Below, one piece after another: positions 12,901-21,796 of a stretch of 64,000 nucleotides of DNA (position 1 is its first letter; the number at the start of each line of letters is the position of its first letter). The notes under the pieces were generated by a model. It was not told where the DNA came from. It did no database searches and saw only the letters and a program-made list of their open reading frames with translations. The DNA comes from Pohlia nutans (Eukaryota > Streptophyta > Bryopsida > Bryales > Mniaceae). The DNA is taken from contig CM040089.1 of the NCBI GenBank assembly GCA_022496805.1, forward strand, positions 45,244,372 through 45,308,371. Reading direction: 5' to 3'. Made by a program: the position numbers and the translations under genes.

Positions 12901-14110
12901 GGAGGGGAAGGAGAGTGATCTTGTCAATGGATCTCGTGGAGTAGTTGTGGGGTGGAAATCTAAGGAGGAGAAACTGAAGGAATTATCACAGGAGAACAAG
13001 AAGCTGTCAAAACAAACACGTTATGATGACAAGTCTCCACCCCCAATGAGTGCTTACGAAAGGCTCCGAAACAGCAGCATTGAATTCATTCCCATTGTAA
13101 AGTTCAGAAATGAGCGCTGCATTGACTGTATTCCTGAGATATTTGAGTATCCAATCTTGAATGTTGGATGCTGCAGAAGACTGCAAGTAAGCACCCTAAA
13201 CCCTAAACCCTAAATCCTTAACAACAGGTGAATTTTTTGTGTTGTTCATCGGTGCATCTGAATTTGGGTCGTTTTCATGTGCTCATGTTCATTTGCTGGC
13301 AGGTGCCTCTTAAGTTGGCGTGGGCACTCACCATCCATAAATGTCAAGGTACACGTGGTTTGATTGTAATTAGATTTTCTTACTTGTTTGCAGTTCAAGC
13401 TTTTGCTCACATTCAGTGGCTGAGAAGATGTGCATGGTATCATTACAGGAATGACACTGGACTACGTGATAGTCAACCTGAAGAACATTTTTGCTGAGGG
13501 TCAAGTGTACGTGGCGCTCAGTCGTGCGCGGTCCATGGAAGGCTTGCAAGTCATTGGAAATGCCTCCCGTCGTTATGTCAAGTATGTGTTGTCAATTTCC
13601 ACTTTAGCTTGATTGCCCTTGAACTTGTCACTATGTATCAGTGTCTTACATTTAAAACTTTCATATGTATACTGCTAGTACATAGTGGCACAAATGGGGT
13701 GAACTGCTGAGATGATGTAGAATTTCTAGAACTAATGCTCCGATTGCGATGCATTGCTTTGTGAATTGAGCAGGGTTAGCTCAAAGGTTGTGGAGTTTTA
13801 CAAGGCCTTGGCCAGGCAAGAAGCGCATTTGGTCAGACCACTGCAGTTTCCAGAGCTGGATTTGGCAGAGGCCATGATGTATTATAGGTCTGCCGAGGAG
13901 ATGGTAGAGCCATGTACATCTTCATATAGTTGCATTACAGATGCGAAGCCACACTCGAACTTGGATACTCCTACTCCCTTTGAAAAATGGTCTGGGAAAG
14001 GTTTCCCAGTTGCTGTGATCTGTTACCATTGTCACCAAAGAGGCCATCCAGCATGGAGATGCAAGCGAAAGCAAGTAGTGGCTTGTGCTTCGAAACAACT
14101 CGTCATCTGA
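9945..14110 (+). CDS. PIF1-family 5'-to-3' DNA helicase with C-terminal CCHC zinc knuckle (631 aa, 10 exons)
   Basis: Exons 9945-10100, 10207-10333, 10754-10980, 11558-11713, 12093-12229, 12380-12644, 12875-13186, 13303-13348, 13449-13581 and 13774-14110 join in one frame with GT-AG introns. Motifs in order: Walker A GSGGTGKT (58-65); APTGIA then GGSTIH (motif Ia, about 90-104); Walker B IIDEISM (137-143); GDFFQLQPV (175-183, motif III); VNGSRGVVVG in exon 7; AWALTIHKCQGMTLD (466-480, motif V); YVALSRARS (496-504, motif VI). All residues expected for ATP hydrolysis are present. PIF1 enzymes unwind DNA 5'-to-3' and act at G-quadruplexes, replication forks, telomeres and in organelles. Unusual: the last exon adds a 111-residue tail ending in a CCHC knuckle (Cys603, Cys606, His611, Cys616). 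There is no Rep domain, so this is a cellular gene and not a Helitron. The ATG at 9945 is the first in frame after a TGA at 9900. No clear organelle transit peptide is visible. Intron 2 carries a small TTAA-type element. Confidence 0.93.
10390..10616. mobile_element. TTAA-type element with CTAA duplication, in helicase intron 2
   Basis: Left end CTAACCCCTAAAC, right end GTCCTTTAGAGGCTAA; CTAA is repeated directly at both ends in place of TTAA. The interior (CCAACACATGCAATGTTC, ATTTTGGTCCTA, TTTTAAAACCAAGAATCC) matches the element at 24867-25115. 227 bp, non-coding. Confidence 0.75.
11787..11904. repeat. Small inverted repeat in helicase intron 4
   Basis: GGTAACCGTTGTCTAGAGCAA and TTGCTCCAAACAACGGTTACC form arms of about 20 bp around an internal stretch in which TACCATGAATA...GAATAGTCAAG is itself repeated. 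Probably a small MITE; no target duplication could be fixed. Confidence 0.5.
13193..13216 (+). repeat. Short telomere-type repeat in helicase intron 7
   Basis: Three consecutive (A)CCCTAAA units just after the exon 7 donor. This is the plant-type telomere heptamer; single related heptamers occur elsewhere (about 10350 and 63825). Too short to mark a former telomere. Confidence 0.7.
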
Positions 14111-14712
14111 TAAATGATTCAGGATTTTGTGGCCAAGTTATCAATGATGTCCACGAAGATTTTGGTGCCACCTGGAGTATTTTGTGGGTTACAACCAACG
14201 TGACATGGCAAAGGAAATTTGTCAAACTAAATATGTAATATTTTTGTACAAATCAGTTATGCAAAGTATGGTACATGTACAGTATGGCACTAAGTGAGTT
14301 TTGGAGTATAGTTCTTATTATCGAATTGGTCAATTTTTTTAATATATGTTCTTGTTAGCAAATAGAAAAGGATTCCAATCATAGTCACAGGGTACTCCAA
14401 CAAATCTTATGCTAAAATCTGCCCTAGTGTAAAATTAGCTGAATGGAATTGCCAAATTACCTGTTTGAAACTCATAGTTTTAGGCTAAAATCTGGATAAA
14501 ATTTGTGATACTCGGGTACTACCTAAGTGACATAGGTAGTACCCGTCCTAGGCCTTCAGAATGTCACAATTTTGGCCCATATACCATTTGAAAAAATACA
14601 CAACTGGGAGCAGGTGCATATAATGTATTGGAGCTTGAAACGTATAACTTTGTAGAGCCTTAAAAGTAGAAAAAAATTCAACAATGCATGACTCAAATTA
14701 TAATGAGTATTT
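14111..14712 (+). other. 3' flank of the helicase gene
   Basis: AT-rich non-coding DNA. It contains a short inverted repeat around 14517-14545 (GGTACTACCTAAG and CATAGGTAGTACC). No gene seen. Confidence 0.4.
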
Positions 14713-15945
14713 TTAACCCCTAAAGGACCAAGTGTCCTAACTAGGACATTTACAAAACTGGGTAGGTTCCCCCGATGTCAATTTTGAGTTTACTATTTTG
14801 AGATTTTTAGTGAACATGAGGAATTTCAAGAGCTTCGTGGGAATATATATATTTTTCCCCACTGGACATTGGTAGAAAAAGTTATGTTGCCCAAAGCTGT
14901 TTTTTTGCGAGGCAAGGATGCTCGGGAAAAATGCTACACTACTCCAAAAGCTCTAAAATTTGATAGGAAGCAAGTGATATGATATTATTTGGGATGGTAA
15001 AAAAAAAGAACTCTTTGTAATTCAAAAATTTCATGCTCAGAGGAGTCAAAAATTTCTAGCGTGGTTGGGTAGGGTGGGAAAAAAAAAACTTCTTTTAGAG
15101 ATAAAAATTAGAGATTTGGTTATTTTTTGTAATTTTTTTCCTACATCAAAAAGAGACAAGAATATTTGTCTTTACCGTTTGGATTGAGATATTAAACAAA
15201 ACCAAGTTCACAATAAAATTAAATGTATTTGGCAAAAATTCCATTGGATTTAACCCCTAAATGACAAAGGAGGTAAGGGCAAAACCTAGATGTGTTATAA
15301 AATGCTACTTTTGCAACTTCGATGAAATTTAGTTCAAAAGAGAAAATGAGAAGCATGAGTTTTAGTAATTATCCGTATTGTCAAACTTTCAAAAATGTTT
15401 TAGATACTCATTTAATGAATTTAGGAGCATTTTCCATCTAATATTCACCAAAATAAAATAAAATAAAATTTAGAATTTGAGATTTGGTATGATTGGTTAA
15501 AGCTAGACATTCTATTATAAAATCTAGAAAAGAAAATTTTCAAAGGAGAGATTATTGTTAGTTTCCCCAAATAGTAAATTCTATAACACTAGGACAATAT
15601 AGAGGTCTTTGTCTTTGAAAAATTCTCCTTGGTGGAGTTTAACTTGGATTGACATGATTCAAATTGGGTTAAAAAATAAACTTGATTTCCTATTTGAAAA
15701 TTTTTATTTTATTTTTTATTAAAATATTTTTTCCATCTTGGGCAACCTGTATAATTGTATAAAAAGAGAAGCGACTATAAATTGATTGTCATTTGGTCAC
15801 TTTATGGTTTAAAGGACAAATTTTTACAGTTGGATAGTGAAAAAAAGGTTTTTTTTTTTTTTTTTTGAAATTGTGCCTTAGGGATTAGAAATGGCAGCAT
15901 TGTAGTGTAATTTGAGCAAAATAGTCCTGGTCCTTTAGGGGTTAA
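14713..15945. mobile_element. TTAA element interrupted by a second TTAA element
   Basis: Outer ends TTAACCCCTAAAGGACCAAG and CCTGGTCCTTTAGGGGTTAA are inverted copies over about 18 bp. A second TTAA element occupies 15250-15812; without it the outer element is about 670 bp. Non-coding. Confidence 0.8.
15250..15812. mobile_element. Nested TTAA element, C family
   Basis: Starts TTAACCCCTAAATGACAAAG; the interior (CCTAGATGTGTTATAA, AAATTTAGTTCAA, TTTGAAAAATTCTCC, GGTGGAGTTTAACTTGG) aligns along its length with the elements at 43639 and 59438 and, inverted, 23792. The right end is decayed (GGTCACTTTATGGTTTAA). Confidence 0.65.
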
Positions 15946-16896
15946 ATATATGCATGCTGAAATCGCAAAATTGTTATGAACTCCTTATTAATATTGCGAC
16001 ACTTAAGTGCATAAAGTTGTAAAAACCAGGACTAGTGTAGATTTAAGTTTCCATTCAAACGTGTAGAAAAGTGTTAACATTATGAATATCCGCCAAAAAT
16101 TAAGACAAAAATGATGTTCATGAAACTTGGCACACATGTTCTCTTATGAGTTAATTACATGCATGCCAAGTTTTGTGACCTAAAAAATCATCAAAATGGA
16201 ATTATTGAAAATTTACTAACGGGTATGTTTTTTTTTAGAGAATGCTGCGATTTTCAAGCATGGACAAGAAATGGTCATGAAAAAAATTTCAACCTCACAT
16301 TGACAGGTAGTTGATATTTTTGAGAAGTACTAATGTTAGAGGATTATACATGATGGAATTTTAGATTTTTGAATCATATTTTCATAAACATTAACTTGAA
16401 GATTCTAAAAAAAACACACCCGTTAGTAGATTTGTAATATTTTTCATTTTAGTAAATCTCTAGGCGACAAAACTTGGTACAAATATAATCAACTCATAAA
16501 TGAACCTATGTTCCAAATTTGGTGGGTAGGAGACAGTTTATGTGCATTTGGAAGCCTTTCAAAGATGACAGATTTGATTTTTTTCCGAGGCAAAATGTGA
16601 AAATGCCAAACATTGTTTCCCCCTAATGTACTAGAAAGGATGGTCTTTGAACACTTAGCAACATAACATTCAGTAACCTGCAGCATATGCTGCATGAATT
16701 GGACAAAAAATTTAGTAGCTACTCAAGTTGATAGGAAATCACACTTAAAATCAACGGAGAATTGCAGATTAGCAATGCAACTCTCATGCATGAACAATGT
16801 CTTGTGCGCCTTGTCTCATTCATGTACAGCTGGATGAATTTTTTTCATAGTGGATGTGACCAAAAGGCAGAGCCAATGAAAGCTACTGAATGTTAT
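15946..16896. other. Intergenic, no gene seen
   Basis: AT-rich DNA. Around 16110-16230 and 16375-16500 there are inverted matches (CCAAGTTTTGTGACCTA... against ...GGCGACAAAACTTGG; CTAACGGGTATGTTTTTTTT against AAAAAAAACACACCCGTTAG), suggesting a decayed foldback element of about 400 bp. Nothing coding. Confidence 0.45.
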
Positions 16897-17244
16897 GAAT
16901 AGTACCATTGCATGGTACCGGTGTTCTCTACATCTTATGTAGCTCATTAATGCGTTTCTATTTTCAACGCCAATCTGACAGAGGGCCAGATGCCCCTTTT
17001 CACCCCGCCGGCAGTCTACAGTAAGAAATATATATACAGCTGTCCAAAAACACTGCAATTCAACCATACTAGTGTTTCGCAGTGTTTCAGTGTTTCAGTA
17101 AATCACCGATGCATCCCTGGGGCCCGTCTTGGTTTTCATCCACTGCCCCGATTTACTTCATGCTACAGTAAAACCGCAACCCTCTGCATGAAACATTGTT
17201 GTGCATGCCAATGTCACATGACAAGAATAAGGCTGAGTGGAGTT

Positions 17245-17350
17245 ATTCCATAAGGTTTGTGCCATTCGCAATTATAGTGAGGGTATATAGCATTGTGGGT
17301 TTGAAGGGAGAAGCGCACCTTTCTTTGCCTTTTGGCTAAGATCAAGTGTA
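17245..17350 (+). pseudogene. Truncated U2 snRNA gene: promoter plus first ~34 nt (left arm)
   Basis: At 17317-17350 the sequence ACCTTTCTTTGCCTTTTGG followed by CTAAGATCAAGTGTA matches the conserved 5' end of U2 snRNA, then departs just before the GTAGTA branch-point-recognition sequence. A TATATA box lies at 17284-17289, about 30 bp upstream of the expected start, and ATTCCATAAGG (17245-17255) is a poor match to the plant snRNA upstream element RTCCCACATCG at about the right spacing. The rest of U2 (branch-pairing region, Sm site, 3' loops) is absent, so it cannot make a functional snRNA. Confidence 0.7.
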
Positions 17351-17847
17351 AATATAATTTGCAACTTTTGTCTTCAAGATTCACCTAATTTGCATTAGAT
17401 TATGAAGTACAAACTTTCTACGAAAATTGTCTTCAACTTGGCCGACTTCTCACTCCTTACAGACAACGCACTCTCAGTAGGAAATCGTGTCGACGTTTAC
17501 TTCACATTTACTTCACTTTGAGCGTCAAGGCCTACCAATAATTTGTCTCTACATTAATTCTCATACTCAATCTGTGTTTGTTCACTCATGATCAAAGACT
17601 ATCAAGTTTGGATTCAAGCTGACCTTGCGAGCTTCTGTTCGAGATCATTGAGCTTACTGCTGAGTGGAGCCATTCTCTCCTATGTTGTGATTGGGCAGGC
17701 CAGATAATTCTTCTAGTCAGGTCCCACTAGCAGTAGTGAAACAGGGTTGTCAACATGTCATGGAGTTGTACGAACTTTCCTACGAAAAACTGTCTTCAAC
17801 TTTTTTACTTCATAATCTAATGCAAATGAGGTGAACCTTGAAGACAA

Positions 17848-17970
17848 AGGTTGCAAATTATATTTACACTTGATCTTAACCAAAAGGTCAATAAAGGTGT
17901 GTTTCTCTCTTCGAACCCACAACACTATATACCCTCACTTTGATTGTGAATGGCACAAACCTTATGGGAT
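17848..17970 (-). pseudogene. Truncated U2 snRNA gene, inverted second copy (right arm)
   Basis: Read on the minus strand: CACACCTTTATTGACC, TTTTGGTTAAGATCAAGTGT, preceded by a TATATA box near 17925 and ATCCCATAAGG, which is closer to the plant upstream element RTCCCACATCG than the left-arm version. Like the left copy it stops before GTAGTA. The two copies differ at several U2 positions, so neither arm is a recent copy of the other or of an active U2 gene. Confidence 0.65.
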
Positions 17971-18744
17971 AACTCCACTCAGCCTTATTCTTGTCATATA
18001 ACATTGGCATGCACAACAATGTTTCATGCAGAGGGTTGCGGTTTTACTGTAGCATGAAGTAAATCGGGGCAGTGGATGAAAACCAAGACATGCCCCAGGG
18101 ATGCATCGGTGATTTACTGAAACACTGAAACACTGAAACACTGCGAAACACTAGTGTGGTTGAATTGCAATGTTTTTGGACAGCTGTATATATATTTCTT
18201 ACTGTAGATTGCCGGCGGGGTGAAAAGGGGCATCTGGCCCTCTGTCAGATTGGCATTGAAAATAGAAACGCATTAATGAGCTACATAAGATGTAGAGAAC
18301 ACCGCATGGTACCCTAGGTCACTATTGGTACATCAATAATGGCCTTGGGTACCATGCTCTGTACTATTCCTTGGTGTCCAAAAACCACCTTTGTACGACA
18401 GTAGTGGCATGTCCTTGAGTGCGACGGAAGGGAAAAATAAGAATCTGGAAACTCTCACTGTAAGTTCAGAATGCAGGTCCTCGAGGCTGGGCAGGACCCA
18501 AGTCTGCAAGAGTCCTGTATATCGGACATTCTGATGCAGAGAGTGACGTATTCAAATTTGCTTGCAAGCAGCTTTGCAGGCGAACATTCCTTTGTGTGGC
18601 CACCTCGTGTGCTATCTGAAAACCGGGCCACGAACCAAGTTCGATCAACAACAGAAACTTGTAAAAAACAAGTAATGGTCGTTTTACTTGTTTTATTCAA
18701 GGATAGCGAAGTTTGCTTGAATTTTTACAATTAAATTTCGGGAC

Positions 18745-18832
18745 ACATGTAGTATCGGGAACCTCACCTCAGCAAATGTACCCCCTGGCTACATTCTACA
18801 CGGGATAATACACGGGAGGATCCCGATACTAC
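18745..18832. repeat. Small inverted repeat
   Basis: ATGTAGTATCGGGA and TCCCGATACTACATT flank a ~55-bp core that contains CTACATTCTACACGGGA. Probably a very small MITE. Confidence 0.5.
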
Positions 18833-19606
18833 ATTCTAGCCTTAAATTTCTAATTTGGAGGCACTTGGTGTTGATAAACCAACGTTTAATCCCTAAAGGT
18901 TGGGCCTATGACCATGGAATCGTGTTTTATCTGTCACACTCAATTTTGCTACTAAAAATAATACAAGAATTCAAATTTATATTTTTAGTAGATGAAGTCA
19001 CATGTCTACTACAGATCATGAATTTTTCATAAATTTTGGTGAAAATTTGAAATTACTATGGTTTTATGAAGTGATTGTAAAGAAAATCTATATCAATTAC
19101 AAAATGTACTAGAAAATTCCGATTTTTTTACCTAAGGTGTAAATTACAATGAAGAAAAGTTTAGTTGATGAAAATCATCCGTGTATCTAAATTTAGAAAT
19201 TTTGCTACACCTTGGTGATACCTACTGAACTTGTAACTACAATAAAACACTCAATTTTCAATTTTTCCCAAAAATTCAAAGTGGAGTAGAAACTAGACTT
19301 GGCAAGCTTCATTTTGTTAGTTGGGCTCAAATACAATGGAACTCATTTTCATGGCCTAAATTTAGTTTAAGTAGAACAAGCAAAAAAATTCAAAATACAC
19401 TACATGGTGAACTGTTTTTATGACTCTTTTTGTAATTGGGACCCCATGTAAAATCTAAAAATAGCTTGAATGATTTGAATTTAACTTGAAGGGGTGGCAT
19501 CACCAAGCAAAGCCTTTCACATAAAGAATTGGATGGAAATCATCCACGCAGCAGTTGGAATTGAACAGTCCACTTCATTCATAAGCCATTTTTTGGTCTC
19601 GGCGGC

Positions 19607-20921
19607 CCGCGTCCCTGAGGCGCAGAAAGTGAGTCCGGCTGCGTTGCCGGCTCCAACGATCTGAGTCGTTGATGGGCGCTCCCCCATCCAATGGTGACGT
19701 GAATCTGATGTGGCGCACAGTGGCTGTTCTCCGGCACGGGTCTTCACGCATGGGCAGCCGGTTTGACGGGCACACACATTACATCGGGAACCCTGTTGGA
19801 TGGGAACGCGGATGTATGGGGGGCACAGTTTCCGCCGAGTGCAAGGAGTTGAAGGAAAATCCTTTCATTATCTCTGTGCAAGCTCACTACAATGCAAGCT
19901 GCAAGTTCACTTCAGTGCTAGCTCACCTCAGTACATGCTCATGGCATATAGCAATGCATTTCTGATTTGATCTTCTGAGCCATTCTGAATCTGGAGTTTT
20001 TGCACGTACTAGCTAGCCTTACCACATTCAAGCTTCCAAAATTTCATGATGATTAAAAACATGGACAAGGATAACAAAATTTCATGAAGGGTAATGCTAT
20101 ATCCTGCTCATATTTTGTGGCTCTCTTACTGGTATTGAATTTTCAGTATGAAATACGGGCACTTTTCATCTAAGTGTAAGAGAATCTTATGTTTTTAGTG
20201 GTAGGGTGGAGATGCTCTAAATTAGAGACAACTTGCTTTTTGGTTATGTTGGAGGAAGGGACGCGGGTTTTCGACATGTGGAAAGCTTGGAGTATACTGA
20301 CGACGAAGATGAATATATTGACTTCTCTATGCTTTTTCATGAAGAAGAGGACGAAGAATTTTTTGATACAAAGTCAACTTCAACCTTTATCTGAAAGCAT
20401 TCTCAATGTAGACCCTTCATTTTATGTAGCTGATGAACCTCTTGAAGAATTTCACCGACATGTTAAGAAAAGATGTTAGAGGATTTGTTATCCTTGTCCA
20501 GGTTTTTAATCATCATGAAATTTTGGAAGCTTGAATGTGGTAAGGCTAGCTAGTACGTGCAAAAACTCCAGATTCAGAATGGCTCAGAAGATCAAATCAG
20601 AAATGCATTGCTATATGCCAGCATGTACTGAGGTGAGCTAGCACTGAAGTGAACTTGCACTGAGGTGAACTTGCAGCTTGCATTGTAGTGAGCTTGCACT
20701 TGGCGGATTTTCCTTCAACTCCTTGCACTCGGCGGAAATCCCGATGTAATGTGTGTGCCCGTCAGACCGGCTGCCCATGCGTGAAGACCCGTGCCGGAGA
20801 ACAGCCACTGTGCGCCACATCGCATTCACGTCACCATTGGATGGGGGAGCGCCCATCAACGGCTCAGATCGTTGGAGCCGGCAACGCAGCCGGACTCACT
20901 TTCTGCGCCTCAGGGACGCGG
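19607..20921. mobile_element. Mutator-like foldback element with ~470-bp inverted repeats and 9-bp duplication
   Basis: Ends CCGCGTCCCTGAGGCGC and its inverse; inverted arms run to about 20077 on the left and from about 20490 on the right. Flanking 9-mers CTCGGCGGC (19598-19606) and CTCAGCGGC (20922-20930) look like a decayed target duplication; the unoccupied relative at 39386-39394 reads CTCTTCGGC. Long terminal repeats and a 9-bp duplication are hallmarks of MULEs. Arms are GC-rich compared with the host element. No mudrA-like transposase is present. Confidence 0.8.
20120..20395 (+). pseudogene. Possible captured gene fragment inside the Mutator-like element
   Basis: The single-copy centre reads KYGHFSSKCKR (20152-20184), like the second half of a CCHC zinc knuckle, then after a frame change an acidic stretch LEYTDDEDEYIDFSMLFHEE (about 20290-20349) up to a stop near 20395. 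It could be a remnant of a host or retroelement gag-like gene picked up by the element. Short, frame-broken and weakly supported. Confidence 0.3.
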
Positions 20922-20943
20922 CTCAGCGGCGTTTAGGGGTTAA

Positions 20944-21796
20944 AAACTCCAAACTCCACTATATGTATGTGCTCCAGGATTGCTAGCTCTGAGTGTGTGC
21001 ACAACAGGTTTTACATTCATTTGCAGCTTGCTGAATTCAGCTCTCATCGACCTCCAAAATTTCAGTGAGTACAGTACTAGAATGTCCGAGCAGTTTTTGG
21101 TTCATTTCGTGGCTTAGGAATGACATTGCTGAGTTTTCATAATCCTATGTCGGGGTTGATCGGCATAGCGTTTGACTAGATAGTTCTCAAGAGCCAGGAG
21201 TCTCTCAGGCAGTATTGAACAAATTGATATCGTCCATATCAAAATCGTCTATAATTATGGTTGGTCTTGTACAACAAGGCAAAGAATTATAGGTTCTAAC
21301 CCTCCTTTAACGAGTTAATGAGAGAGTGCCAGAGTTGCTCTAAAACTTGAACTTGACATTATGTTAGGGTTTGTAGTTTCTAGTCCATTTCATGGCTTAG
21401 GAAGAAAATTGAAACACCACTAGTCTAACTACCTCGCATTCTGATAATCCAAATGTTTCTTTGTTGGGATGGACAAGAGAATGTTCAAGAGCTGGGAGGC
21501 TGGAGAATATTAGACCAGAGAATGCTCAAGAGTTGGGAGGCTCGAGAGCATTCTACCAAATCATCCTAGTACCCAAGAATGTCCATATCTGTAGTGTTTG
21601 GTTGATGTAAGGGCTCAGAATGAGTAGAATGGTTATGGGTTATAATCCTGACTCTTGTGACATGATGTGATGGCGTGATGTGATGATATGATGGCGTGGC
21701 GTGACGTGATGTGATGATGTGATAGCATGGCGTGATGTATGTTAGGGTTTACTGAACAACGAAGAAGACTGAGGGTTTGTGATTCAGGCCAGTGCA
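20944..21796. promoter_or_regulatory. Upstream region of the cyanase gene with short tandem repeats
   Basis: Non-coding. 21477-21555 holds two copies of a ~50-bp unit (GAGAATG.TCAAGAG.TGGGAGGCT). 21658-21738 is an imperfect array of TGATGTGATGGCG-like units ending about 60 bp before the start codon. No TATA box or transcription start could be placed with confidence. Confidence 0.45.

Larger units (their letters stand above)
16897..18370. mobile_element. Large foldback element carrying a U2 snRNA promoter and 5' end in each arm
   Basis: Two inverted arms of about 500 bp (roughly 16910-17410 and 17815-18312) around a ~400-bp centre. Arms share CTACATCTTATGTAGCTC, CAGAGGGCCAGATGCCCC and the TATATA box with U2-like sequence. 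Outer ends read GAATAGTACC and GTACTATTC. At the inner edges a ~35-bp segment (AACTTTC...TACGAAAA...TGTCTTCAACTT at about 17411 and 17772) is in direct orientation instead. No target duplication could be fixed and no transposase is encoded, so the superfamily is unknown. Confidence 0.8.
18886..20943. mobile_element. TTAA element interrupted by a Mutator-like element
   Basis: Left end TTAATCCCTAAAGGTTGG, right end GGCGTTTAGGGGTTAA. Positions 18886-19606 align almost base for base with the intact element at 38672-39406. The last ~13 bases of the element lie beyond the insertion at 20931-20943. Confidence 0.85.

Noticed and set aside
13193..13216. Interstitial telomere
   Set aside because: Only three heptamers within an intron; too short to imply a chromosome-end fusion.
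9945..14110. Helitron origin for the PIF1-like helicase
   Set aside because: No Rep nuclease domain, no TC/CTRR ends; ten well-formed introns with conserved motifs instead indicate a host gene.
17317..17350. Functional U2 snRNA gene
   Set aside because: Similarity covers only the first ~34 nt; branch-point-pairing region, Sm site and 3' stem-loops are missing in both copies.
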